Shown: positions 6,665 to 13,651, counted from the stretch's first letter. The stretch is DNA of 15,755 bases from Dehalococcoidia bacterium (GCA_023129815.1 JAGMBH010000051.1:1-15755), one strand, 5' to 3'. Notes: a model not told the origin generated them from the letters alone. A program made the numbers and translations.

Positions 6665-7021
6665 ATGCCGCAAACTCGCCTTAAGCGAGGTGATATTGTG
6701 CTTGTCCCCTTTCCTTTTACCGATCTAACTGCGAAAAAGCTGCGACCAGCAATCATAATCTCTTCTAATCCACAAGAGCTTGATGTTGTTATCACCTTTA
6801 TTTCTTCTATAGCGCCCCCTGGAGAATTGTCGGCAACTGATTTTCTGCTGACAGCAGATCATCCCGATTTCACGAAAACCGGGCTGAAGAAGGCTTCAGT
6901 CTTCAAGTTGAAGAAGCTCCTGACTATCGAAAGAACCAGAATTATTCGACGACTTGGTGAGGTCAGCCCCGCTATTCAGAAGAAACTTGATGGGCGGTTA
7001 AAGAATGGCCTTGGGCTATAG
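6665..7021 (+). CDS. MazF/PemK-type toxin, second copy
   Basis: This 118-residue protein has 'KRGDIVLVPFPFTDLTAKKLRPAIIISSN', the MazF/PemK core, with R27 in the catalytic arginine position and Ser47/Ser48 where the family has Thr or Ser. The ending 'LLTIERTRIIRRLGEVS' is also typical. It differs strongly from the mazF at 5286-5630, so it was acquired separately rather than duplicated. The ATG lies one base after the DUF104 stop and translation is probably coupled. Its stop is only 68 bp from the end of the convergent surface-protein gene. Confidence 0.9.
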   Translation: MPQTRLKRGDIVLVPFPFTDLTAKKLRPAIIISSNPQELDVVITFISSIAPPGELSATDFLLTADHPDFTKTGLKKASVFKLKKLLTIERTRIIRRLGEVSPAIQKKLDGRLKNGLGL

Positions 7022-7089
7022 AGAAACTGGCTACTGACTACTGAATCCCCAAAAATTTTGCATTTTTCATTTTGATTTTTAAATTTCTT
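7022..7089. repeat. Short repeat-word spacer between convergent genes
   Basis: It contains ACTGGCTACTGACTACTGAATCC-type words (7026-7047) and TTTTGCATTTTTCATTTTG (7056-7074), both related to the blocks at 1436-1615 and 10736-10822. No strong hairpin with a T-run was found for either gene. Confidence 0.5.
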
Positions 7090-9594
7090 TCATTTAACAA
7101 GCCAATCTTTGGTCTTTAACCCGATGCTCCACTCAACCCTCTGTTTCCACCTTCTTCTGCGCTCAAGGCTGATAATCACGGGAGGTATAGCTGCCGTGCT
7201 TAGAAGCCACCAGGGACGGGAGATTATCACAATACTGAAATCGCCCTTAAGGTCAGCAATCTCCACTATGTGCTTCCCCTCCATGTCCTCAGTTATGCTG
7301 AAGCTCACCACCTCGCTCTCTCCAGGCTCTAAAGTGACGCTCTTTACCGACCTGACCACTCCATCAACTTTGAGCTCTAAGGTGCATGTTCCCGCTGCAC
7401 CGCCGATATTGGTGATGATAAGGTTGATAGTGATTTCCTGCCCTGGCTTTGCTTCTCCAGGCTCAATGACCAGGTTGCTGGGTCGGAAGCATGGCTCAGC
7501 CGGCTCAGCCGGTGAAGGTGGCGGCCCCAGCTTTACCATAATGGTGAAAAACAGAGACCCACTTATCTCCGTTGTCAGCTTGCCAGCCTCAGTTATATCG
7601 GCAGAAGGGAACTCCACCCAACCCTTCTGGGTATCGTAGTAAGCAGCGAATACCGCTAAAGAATTAAGGGGTAACTCGCTAAGGTCATAGCTTAAAGTTA
7701 GCTTGCCTGGCGGTGATATGGTGAAAAGGGAAGGGTTTGGGCTATATTCGTAAAGGTAAGCATCAAGCCTGTAGACCTGCCCTAAAATTACCATGTCCTC
7801 AGGCGGCAGTATCTGAATCGTCTTCATTTCCAGCCTTTGGGGTACTTTGCCGTCAGGGCAAAGTATCTTGGTCCCACGCTCAAGCTCCAGAGCTATTTGT
7901 CCTTCGGCATCAGTTGCCCTTACCGATTCAAGGAGCTCACCTGAGGGGCTAACCCTGGCTTCGGTTATCTTACCCAGGTTATCTATGATTACGACCCAAT
8001 AACCTGGCGCGCCTCCGCCTCCAGCTTCACCTCCTCTTTCTTCATCCTCAGTTGTGGTAAAGCCCCTCTCACCACCATGGCTGGTGCCATCACCCACCGC
8101 CTTAGCTCTGAAGTAGTAGCTGGTATCGGGATTTAAGCCACTGAGGTCAAAGCTAAAGGCTCCTGTGGCACTCATTGCCTCTGCGGTAGTCTCATCGCCC
8201 AGAGCCCCCGAGGTAGTCCCCCACTCAAAGGTGACATCCACACTTGTGGCTGTGCCCAGGCTAGTTAAGCTGCCATTTAAGGTGACTCCAGTGGTGGTTA
8301 TATCGCTGGCATCATTGGTGGTTGCCGAGGGCGGCGTTGTGCCTGTGGTGAAGCTCTTCTCACCACCATAGCTTATTGCATCACCCACCGCCTTCACTCT
8401 GAAGTAGTAGGTGGTATTGGGGTCTAAGCCACTTAAGTCGAAGCTGAAGGCTCCCGTGGCACTCATTGCCTCTGCGGTAGTCTCATTGGGATAAGACCCC
8501 GAGGTAGTCCCCCACTCAAAGGAGACATCCACGCTTGAGGCTGTGCCCAGGAAATCTAACTTGCCATTTAAGGTGGCTCCAGTGGTGGTTATATCGCTGG
8601 CATCATTGGTGGTAACTGTTGGTGTTACCTTTGAGGTAGTGAATTGTTTCTCGGCACCATCAATGGTAGTGGAGTCATATGTAATCTGAGCCTTGAAATA
8701 GTAGGTGGTGCCGGAGGATAAATCGCTAATTGCCTCAAGGTAGGAGCCAGAGCCAGACTTGGCTACCACCCCGGTATATGCCCAGGAACCTCCATCTGGT
8801 TTATAGGCAAAGTTCACGGAGCCTGAGCCATAATCCTTGAAATCATAAGACATGTTTAAGGTGGCTGAGGTGGTGCCGACACCTGTGGCATCATTGGTGC
8901 TAACCGAAGGTTGCGGCAGGTCCGTGGTGAAGTCTTCTTCAGCACCATAGCTGGTGCCATCACCCACCGCCTTCACTCTGAAGTAGTAGCTGGTACTGGG
9001 ATTTAAGCCACTGAGGTCAAAGCTAAAGGCTTCCGTGGTACTCATTGTCTCTGCGGTAGTCTCATCAGAATAAGACCCCGGACTAGTCCCCCACTCAAAG
9101 GTGACATCCACACTTGTGGCTGCCCCCAGAAAATCTAACTTGCCATTTAAGGTGACTCCAGTGGTGGTTATATCGCTGGCATCATTGGTGGTTGCCGAGG
9201 GCGGCGTTGTGCCTGTGGTGAAGTCTTCTTCAGCACCATAGCTGGTGCCGTCACCCACCGCCTTCACTCTGAAGTAGTAGCTGGTATTGGGGTCTAAGCC
9301 ACTTAAGTCGAAACTGAAGGCTCCCGTGGCACTCATTGCCTCTGCGGTAGTCTCATTGGGATAAGACCCCGAGGTAGTCCCCCACTCAAAGGAGACATCC
9401 ACGCTTGAGGCTGTGCCCAGGAAATCTAACTTGCCATTTAAGGTGGCTCCAGTGCTGCTTACATCGCTGGCATTCTTAGTGCTAACCGAAGGAGGCACTG
9501 TGTCCGCTGAGACAGGAAGGGGCACGAGGGCAAGCACCATGGTAACCAGCATCAGGCCGCTCATGAAAGTGATTAATCTGCTAAACTTACGCAT
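7090..9594 (-). CDS. Large secreted, membrane-anchored protein with five fibronectin-like modules
   Basis: This 834-residue paralogue of the protein at 1616-4657 has a nearly identical signal peptide (1-30). Five beta-sandwich modules of about 95 residues follow (31 to about 505): four of the 'TTGATLNGKLDFLGTASSVDVSFEWGT' type, and a divergent third one ('SATLNMSYDFKDYGSGSVNFAYKPDG'). A glycine hinge leads to the shared domain starting GYWVVIIDN (about 530) and a CARDB-like domain ('NLVIEPGEAKPGQEITINLIITNIGG'). The C-terminus has a membrane segment and basic tail 'ERRRRWKQR'. The beta-helix of the paralogue is absent. Several modules are almost identical at DNA level, for example 9181-9480 against 8321-8620. 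It probably acts as an extracellular adhesin or spacer; no enzyme motif is visible. It lies below a response regulator gene on the same strand. Confidence 0.85.
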   Translation of the reverse strand: MRKFSRLITFMSGLMLVTMVLALVPLPVSADTVPPSVSTKNASDVSSTGATLNGKLDFLGTASSVDVSFEWGTTSGSYPNETTAEAMSATGAFSFDLSGLDPNTSYYFRVKAVGDGTSYGAEEDFTTGTTPPSATTNDASDITTTGVTLNGKLDFLGAATSVDVTFEWGTSPGSYSDETTAETMSTTEAFSFDLSGLNPSTSYYFRVKAVGDGTSYGAEEDFTTDLPQPSVSTNDATGVGTTSATLNMSYDFKDYGSGSVNFAYKPDGGSWAYTGVVAKSGSGSYLEAISDLSSGTTYYFKAQITYDSTTIDGAEKQFTTSKVTPTVTTNDASDITTTGATLNGKLDFLGTASSVDVSFEWGTTSGSYPNETTAEAMSATGAFSFDLSGLDPNTTYYFRVKAVGDAISYGGEKSFTTGTTPPSATTNDASDITTTGVTLNGSLTSLGTATSVDVTFEWGTTSGALGDETTAEAMSATGAFSFDLSGLNPDTSYYFRAKAVGDGTSHGGERGFTTTEDEERGGEAGGGGAPGYWVVIIDNLGKITEARVSPSGELLESVRATDAEGQIALELERGTKILCPDGKVPQRLEMKTIQILPPEDMVILGQVYRLDAYLYEYSPNPSLFTISPPGKLTLSYDLSELPLNSLAVFAAYYDTQKGWVEFPSADITEAGKLTTEISGSLFFTIMVKLGPPPSPAEPAEPCFRPSNLVIEPGEAKPGQEITINLIITNIGGAAGTCTLELKVDGVVRSVKSVTLEPGESEVVSFSITEDMEGKHIVEIADLKGDFSIVIISRPWWLLSTAAIPPVIISLERRRRWKQRVEWSIGLKTKDWLVK

Positions 9595-9714
9595 GTGCGT
9601 TTTCCTTGCCTCGAAGAGATTTCCTCAAATCCGCTCCCTGGCACGATAGCCGTCTAGAATGAATTCTGCGGTTACCCATGGCCTCTGTCCCCACCAATTC
9701 ACCTATTTTCATTA
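9595..9714 (-). promoter_or_regulatory. Conserved 5' leader of surface protein 2
   Basis: It matches 4658-4777 almost base for base. On the transcript AGAAT-TC-ATTCT pairs perfectly here, while the other copy has a weakened version. The GATTT-GAGG-AAATC hairpin is unchanged in both. The RBS AAGGAAAA precedes the ATG by about 6 nt. Confidence 0.5.
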
Positions 9715-9720
9715 CCACAG

Positions 9721-9798
9721 ATTGTAAAATATGGTAGGTTAAGAAACGAGTTAAGGAAGGTTAAGAGAAGGTTAAGAATAGGTTAAGATTTGGTTAAG
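9721..9798 (-). promoter_or_regulatory. Promoter with six CTTAACC repeats (Pho-box-like) for surface protein 2
   Basis: Plus-strand GGTTAAG units start at 9737, 9749 (AGTTAAG), 9759, 9770, 9781 and 9792, spacing 12, 10, 11, 11 and 11 bp. The first three spacings equal those of the array at 4800-4839; two further 11-bp units are added. The -10 TACAAT (9726-9721) is again exactly 10 bp from the nearest unit. One face of the helix would be covered by tandem regulator dimers. The nearby OmpR/PhoB-type regulator (9916-10608) is the obvious candidate. Confidence 0.7.
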
Positions 9799-9803
9799 AA
9801 TGG

Positions 9804-9915
9804 CTGATTATGAAATTCTAATTTCCAAATTTCAAATTCAAGGTCGTTTAGTTCCTTTGGATTTTGGTCATTTAATATTGTTTAGGATTTATCATGTTTT
9901 GATTTTTGCTCTTTC
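9804..9915. repeat. AT-rich word repeat between array and response regulator
   Basis: It contains AAATTCTAATTTCCAAATTT-type words (9813-9832) and a stretch, 9859-9915, related to 4921-4989 and, inverted, to 580-619. This is where the surface-gene duplication ends, immediately at the stop of the response regulator gene. Confidence 0.6.
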
Positions 9916-10608
9916 CTACTCCACGCCTTTCGCCAGGCGGTATCCCTTGCCGTGCTCGGTGAGTATGAGCTTGGGGTTAGCAGGGTCTTCCTCGAGCTTC
10001 TCCCGTAGATGCCTCATATGGACCTTAAGGCTCTCGACTGCTCCAGGGTAATCCTCACCCCATATCTTGTAGACAAGTGTAGAGGAGGATACAAATTTGT
10101 CGGCACTCCTGGCCAGGTGGTAGAGAAGCTGATATTCAATAGGGGTCAGTTTTACTTCCTCATTGTGAAGGGACACTTTCCTTTGGGCGAAGTCAATGCG
10201 CAAGCCTCCGCTGCTGAATGGCTCAGCCCCTTCGGCCGCCAGAAATCCATGGCGACGCAGGACTGCTTTGACCCGTGCTAAGAGCTCAAGGTGGCTAAAA
10301 GGTTTGACGATATAATCATCAGCCCCCAGCTCTAGCCCCCTCACCGTATCGGTTTCCTCTCCCCTTACGGTGGCAACGAGCACCGGGACATCGGAGAAGC
10401 GGCGTATTTCGGAGAGCACCTGGAAACCACTGATGTCAGGCAAGTTTATGTCTAAGAGGACAACATCAGGGGACTCGGTTTCCACCATTGCTATGCCCTC
10501 TTTCCCCGAGGGAGTGGAGGCCACTTCCATTTCAGGCCACCTTAGCTGGAAAATCAACGAGATAGCTTCTCTGATATTTTTGTCATCTTCAATGACTAAA
10601 GCTTTCAT
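9916..10608 (-). CDS. OmpR/PhoB-family response regulator
   Basis: This 230-residue regulator has an intact receiver domain (1-120): acidic pocket E7-D8-D9, phospho-accepting D53 ('LLDINLP'), T80, Y99 and K102 ('DDYIVKPF'). A winged-helix DNA-binding domain (about 130-228) follows, with 'LTPIEYQLLYHLA', 'ESLKVHMRHLREKLEEDP' and 'ILTEHGKGYRLA'. When phosphorylated it should dimerise and bind direct repeats, activating or repressing transcription. No complete histidine kinase is in the window; the GAF protein at 680-1405 lacks the key histidine, so this is an orphan here. The CTTAACC array lies only about 120-180 bp downstream of its stop, before the surface-protein gene. GGGAGG abuts the ATG with no spacing, an odd ribosome site. 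Confidence 0.93.
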   Translation of the reverse strand: MKALVIEDDKNIREAISLIFQLRWPEMEVASTPSGKEGIAMVETESPDVVLLDINLPDISGFQVLSEIRRFSDVPVLVATVRGEETDTVRGLELGADDYIVKPFSHLELLARVKAVLRRHGFLAAEGAEPFSSGGLRIDFAQRKVSLHNEEVKLTPIEYQLLYHLARSADKFVSSSTLVYKIWGEDYPGAVESLKVHMRHLREKLEEDPANPKLILTEHGKGYRLAKGVE

Positions 10609-10620
10609 CCTCCCATTGAA

Positions 10621-10822
10621 AAAGTCAAAGATAAAAAGTCAAATTTACAGATTAAAATGCAAAAATACTTCACTTCCTTCCTCCTGCCTCCAATGCAAAT
10701 TTATAGACACGGCTCTTGAGTTCATTTTTAAATTTTGCTTTGTCATTTTGCATTTTGCTTCTTGCTCTTTTATTTCTCTTGGCCCTGTCATTTTGCATTT
10801 TTATCTTTGCTCTTTAATTTCT
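10621..10822. repeat. Word-repeat block between response regulator and tldD, overlapping the tldD end
   Basis: It contains AAAGTCAAAGATAAAAAGTC (10620-10639) and TTTTGTCATTTTGCATTTT-type words repeated at about 10738-10757 and 10785-10803, each next to GCTCTTTtATTTCTCTTGG. The last copy lies inside the tldD reading frame and supplies its stop codon. Confidence 0.6.
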
Positions 10823-12257
10823 CTTGGCCTCCAACTAGACAACTACAAACTCTGATATGCGGGCTGCCATTAGAAACAGGCAACGGAGATTGCCCTCCCT
10901 TGCCACAGCCTCCACCCTGATTCATCTTCAGGTCGCTGCCAATAGCATCTATATTGCCCAGGGTAACAAAAACGTTGCCGCTTAGCACCACTGGACGTAG
11001 CAGCTCTGCCAATTTCCCCTGGCGAATCATGTAGGCTTCCCCGGCGGAAAAAGTAAACATCTCTAAGCTAGTCGTTCCTCCATACCAGTCCTTAACATAA
11101 ACACCCTCTTTGATTTCACTGAGCATTTCTTCAAAAGACGAATTGCCGGGCTCAATAAAGGTATTAGTCATCCGCACTATAGGAGGAAAGAGATAACTAA
11201 TGGCCCGTGCGTTCCCTGTAGGCTTCTCTCCCATTTTAGCCGCTGTTTCCCTGGAATGAAGCCTTCCCACTAAAACACCTCCATGAATAAGATAGGTTCT
11301 CGATGCCGGCATCCCTTCATCGTCATACTTATAGCTTCCCCTTAAATCAGGAATAGTGGCATCGTCAACAATATTGAGGTGCTTAGCACCAAATCTTCGC
11401 CCTAAAGCCATGATGTTGCGTAGCTGCTCATTCTGGTAAACAAAATCCGACTCCGATAAATGTCCAAATGCCTCGTGAACAAAAACTCCGGCTAAAACAG
11501 GGTCTAAAATTACGGTATATTCACCTCCTTTTACCTGAGTGGCAGAAAGAAGAGCCGCGGCGCGCCTGGCTAGCTCCCGCACCTGGTGATGCAAACCTTC
11601 TATCGCAGAAAAATCACCATTACTGCCCAAACTCAACCCAGCCTGCTGAACTTCATTATTCTCCCTGGCTATGGCTGTCAACCGCAAGGTGAGGTCTGGC
11701 TTACCTTGCTCTATGTAACTGCCTTCAGAATTGGCAAAAATAACTTTGCGTCTGACATCACGATAAGCAATTCTTGTGCTTTGAATCTTAGGGGAGGAAA
11801 GAATAATATCGTTGTATTCATCAAGAAGTTCTTTCTTTGCTGCTAATGGCACAGTTGCCGAGTCCCTCCTCTCCCTTGATGGGAGAGGACTAAGAGCCTG
11901 TCCTGAGTCGAAGCCCTGAGCATAGCGAAGGGTCAGCGAAGGGTGAGGGTGGAATTGAGCCACCACGTCCACCACGGGCTCCCGTAAGGAAAGCTTAAGC
12001 TCTTCCCTGCTAGCCAACTTCGCCTCCTCCACTGCCAGAGCCACCTTATCCCTTAACTTATCAAGGTTATTAAAACTAACAAATCCCCAGCCCCCCTTAA
12101 CCAAAGCACGCACATTTCCCCCAGAGCTACAAGTCCTGTTTACTTCCTCCAACCTTTCCCCTCGGTAAACAATGTGAGTGGCTTCGCTCTCCTCAAAATG
12201 AGCTTCAATATAATCAGCAGCGTGCCCCTTTAAAGCCTCAGCAGTTTGATCATGCAT
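10788..12257 (-). CDS. tldD: TldD-family metallopeptidase with in-frame repeat insertion
   Basis: This 489-residue protein carries the TldD/U62 signature HEAFGH (261-266), in which two histidines bind zinc and the glutamate is catalytic. The family end 'GGGCGKGGQSPLPVSNGSPHIRV' is also present. TldD normally forms a protease with TldE/PmbA that trims peptides in the cytoplasm; no partner gene is in this window. Residues about 101-137 ('HPHPSLTLRYAQGFDSGQA' and on) look unlike the family and come from a repetitive DNA element. The final 'EKLKSKDKNAK' is a second non-family tail encoded by an intergenic word repeat. Both leave the catalytic half intact. The start ATG lacks a ribosome site and lies just after a promoter, suggesting a leaderless message. 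Function is likely if the insertion is tolerated. Confidence 0.88.
   Translation of the reverse strand: MHDQTAEALKGHAADYIEAHFEESEATHIVYRGERLEEVNRTCSSGGNVRALVKGGWGFVSFNNLDKLRDKVALAVEEAKLASREELKLSLREPVVDVVAQFHPHPSLTLRYAQGFDSGQALSPLPSRERRDSATVPLAAKKELLDEYNDIILSSPKIQSTRIAYRDVRRKVIFANSEGSYIEQGKPDLTLRLTAIARENNEVQQAGLSLGSNGDFSAIEGLHHQVRELARRAAALLSATQVKGGEYTVILDPVLAGVFVHEAFGHLSESDFVYQNEQLRNIMALGRRFGAKHLNIVDDATIPDLRGSYKYDDEGMPASRTYLIHGGVLVGRLHSRETAAKMGEKPTGNARAISYLFPPIVRMTNTFIEPGNSSFEEMLSEIKEGVYVKDWYGGTTSLEMFTFSAGEAYMIRQGKLAELLRPVVLSGNVFVTLGNIDAIGSDLKMNQGGGCGKGGQSPLPVSNGSPHIRVCSCLVGGQEKLKSKDKNAK
11847..11955 (-). repeat. Repetitive element inserted in frame in tldD
   Basis: It encodes residues about 101-137. 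It contains a strong hairpin TCCTCTCCC/GGGAGAGGA with a 5-nt loop (11867-11889), then AGCCTGTCCTGAGTCGAAGC (11899-11918) and repeated GCGAAGGGT words. This resembles genome-wide repeat words I recall from many environmental bacteria. The frame stays open, so the repeat is translated. Confidence 0.6.
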
Positions 12258-12263
12258 GTTTTT

Positions 12264-12292
12264 ATTGTAATGCTTGAGGGGAGCAAAGACAA
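12264..12292 (-). promoter_or_regulatory. Promoter of tldD
   Basis: On the minus strand TTGTCT (12292-12287) and TACAAT (12269-12264) are 17 bp apart. The predicted transcription start is at or one base before the ATG at 12257, so the message would be leaderless, consistent with the lack of a ribosome site. Confidence 0.5.
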
Positions 12293-12336
12293 AAGAGTAT
12301 GCCAGCCTGGAGAGCGTTTAGTTGTACCTTATATCG

Positions 12337-12645
12337 CTAGCTCCATGACCAGATGGCAAGACCATTCCACAATACAATGAGGAGCATACCCAGGCTTAAC
12401 CACTTTAGTAAGTTACCTCGCCTAAAGAAAAGCAAGGCAATGACTATTACAATGGCGATTAACCCCTTGAGCAGCATGCTGCTGCCAAATCCTGTAGCAG
12501 CGATGGGGTTCAACTCACTAGCTCCAAGTACTAGAGTGGTTCCCGTCAGTCGGGCGTCGAGGATATTTAACCCGACAAAAGCAATGCCGAGCAGGATGCC
12601 CTTCCTTAAGTTTGCTTCAGCAACTAGTAATCTAAGCCTTGCCAC
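12337..12645 (-). CDS. DUF5658-type small membrane protein
   Basis: This 102-residue protein has three probable membrane segments (about 16-35, 55-75, 82-100), with 'GLNILDARLTG' and 'ASELNPIAA' in the first half, the N-D and E-L-N-P pattern of DUF5658 proteins. The function of this family is unknown. The start is GTG at 12645, because an in-frame stop lies six bases upstream; no ribosome site is seen. A palindrome directly precedes the start. A broken second copy lies at 1-203, 12.4 kb away in the same orientation. It lies 79 nt upstream of tldD. Confidence 0.65.
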   Translation of the reverse strand: MARLRLLVAEANLRKGILLGIAFVGLNILDARLTGTTLVLGASELNPIAATGFGSSMLLKGLIAIVIVIALLFFRRGNLLKWLSLGMLLIVLWNGLAIWSWS

Positions 12646-12689
12646 TACTTAAGTCCTATGACTTAAGTATACATGAATCCTGGGCAAAT
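12444..12689. repeat. Long direct repeat, right copy (partner 1-247)
   Basis: It covers most of the DUF5658 gene and its upstream palindrome. Similarity to the left copy stops at 12689, one base before the candidate -35 hexamer. In the right copy 1020 bp (12690-13709) separate it from the 207-bp block; in the left copy only 12 bp do. Confidence 0.9.
12646..12669. promoter_or_regulatory. 10-bp inverted repeat at the DUF5658 start
   Basis: TACTTAAGTC and GACTTAAGTA flank a 4-nt centre (CTAT). It abuts the GTG start and overlaps the candidate -10, so it could be an operator or could hide the start codon in a hairpin. Copy 1 preserves the symmetry despite base changes (206-225). Confidence 0.5.
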
Positions 12690-12695
12690 AGGCAA
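12666..12695 (-). promoter_or_regulatory. Candidate promoter of the DUF5658 gene
   Basis: TTGCCT (12695-12690) and TATACT (12671-12666) on the minus strand have 18-bp spacing. The left copy has TATGCT and lacks this -35. Confidence 0.4.
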
Positions 12696-12741
12696 TACTC
12701 TGTACTCGTTCATACGATTAGTGACACATGACTTTCTTTCC

Positions 12742-12821
12742 TTGTCATTGCGAACGAAGTGAAGCAATCCCTGTGGGATAGTTGTGAGATTGCTTCCTCG
12801 CCACGCTCCTCGCAATGACAA
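12742..12821. repeat. 80-bp inverted-repeat element (TTGTCATTGCGA type)
   Basis: The ends TTGTCATTGCGA and TCGCAATGACAA are exact complements. Inside, GAAGCAATC (12761-12769) pairs with GATTGCTTC (12788-12796). The element resembles miniature inverted-repeat elements, and I recall similar words in many environmental genomes. A degenerate relative is at 431-521. Confidence 0.75.
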
Positions 12822-12834
12822 ACAGGGTGAGCCG

Positions 12835-12888
12835 CGTAGGGTCGGGGCTTGTCCCCGACCTGAGGCGGAGATGAACTCCGCCACTACG
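12835..12888. repeat. Type A two-hairpin junction element, copy 3
   Basis: Both hairpins and both loops are identical to the other A copies; the closing stem has one mismatch (CGTAGG against ACTACG). It stands alone here without the B element, so A can move or persist independently. Confidence 0.8.
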
Positions 12889-12961
12889 ATTGGTTATGCT
12901 GGGCTTGATAATATAGCTACGGGTCTTTGCTAACGCAGGCAAGGGTTCATTAGCGAGAGGA

Positions 12962-13363
12962 TTAAGGAATAACTCGCTTAATTCCTTCTATTTTGTCAAA
13001 ATCTTCATCAAAACTATATATTTCCTTAATTTTTCTTTTTTGCATAAAGCAAGCATTGAAGGCATCGGTAAAGGAGATTCCCTGTTCGGAATAAAGTTCC
13101 AGTGCCGATTCAAGGAGGTCCTTGAAATCCAATCTTAAACCCCTGAGGTCAAGAATAGGTTGGAGAAGCTTTTTAATTTCCTTTCTTGGAACTTTGTAGT
13201 AGCTCTCCAGAGTAAATACTAACTCAAAAATCACTAAAGGGCTGGTAATAACTTTCTCTTCGTTCCTCTCCACTCTCTTCAGCAATTCCAAGACATCCTG
13301 TGCCCTTTTCTCATCGTCTCTGGTGAAGTAACGAAGAAATAGGTTTGTATCTATAAAACGCAT
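12962..13363 (-). CDS. vapC: VapC-type PIN-domain toxin
   Basis: This 133-residue protein has the PIN-domain layout: 'FIDTNLFLRYF' with D5, 'SPLVIFELVFTLE' with E47, 'SFTDAFNACF' with D100 and 'IYSFDEDFDKI' with D119/D121. These acidic residues hold the metal ions of the RNase site. VapC toxins cut tRNA or rRNA and are held in check by an upstream antitoxin, here the AbrB-type gene ending 5 nt before the ATG. An AGGGA ribosome site lies inside the antitoxin's end. Its length is normal for the family and I see no damage. It is one of four toxin-antitoxin-type modules in this window and the only one on the minus strand. Confidence 0.9.
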   Translation of the reverse strand: MRFIDTNLFLRYFTRDDEKRAQDVLELLKRVERNEEKVITSPLVIFELVFTLESYYKVPRKEIKKLLQPILDLRGLRLDFKDLLESALELYSEQGISFTDAFNACFMQKRKIKEIYSFDEDFDKIEGIKRVIP

Positions 13364-13368
13364 GAGCT

Positions 13369-13632
13369 TTAAAGTCCCTTTAAGGCTTCCTTCCCAACTC
13401 CTTCCTCAAAATCTCTTCTTAGCTCCTTAAACTCTTCAGGCATTCTTCTTGGCTTTACCTTGCCAAAGTTCTCCTTAAGCAAAGAAGGAACAGGGACGAC
13501 CTTGACCTCGTTACCCTCTATCTGGAAACTAATCTGGTCTCCAGGTTTCACTTTTAAAATCTCCCTTATTTTCTTTGGCAAAGTAATCTGGGATTTCCTA
13601 GTAAGGGCTGTTCTATTTATTACTTTCGGCAT
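13369..13632 (-). CDS. vapB: AbrB/SpoVT-type antitoxin of the VapC module
   Basis: This 87-residue protein has an N-terminal swapped-hairpin DNA-binding domain ('LTRKSQITLPKKIREILKVKPGDQISFQIEGNEVKVVP', about 9-46). The C-terminal tail ('PRRMPEEFKELRRDFEEGV') probably occupies the toxin's active site. The ATG at 13632 follows GGAGGT by 7 nt; a TTG at 13647 would keep the frame but overlap that ribosome site, so I reject it. It should repress its own promoter, probably through the ATATT-GA-AATAT inverted repeat at 13652-13663. Confidence 0.88.
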   Translation of the reverse strand: MPKVINRTALTRKSQITLPKKIREILKVKPGDQISFQIEGNEVKVVPVPSLLKENFGKVKPRRMPEEFKELRRDFEEGVGKEALKGL

Positions 13633-13651
13633 ATTCTTTACCTCCAATTTG

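Noticed and set aside
9595..9714. Leader as a cyclic di-GMP or SAM riboswitch
   Set aside because: A GGGTAACC word looks suggestive, but the other conserved core sequences of those classes are missing.
12663..12942. Small minus-strand open frames between DUF5658 and vapC
   Set aside because: They are translations of the inverted-repeat and type A elements ('GGVHLRLRSGTSPD' is hairpin A read as protein).
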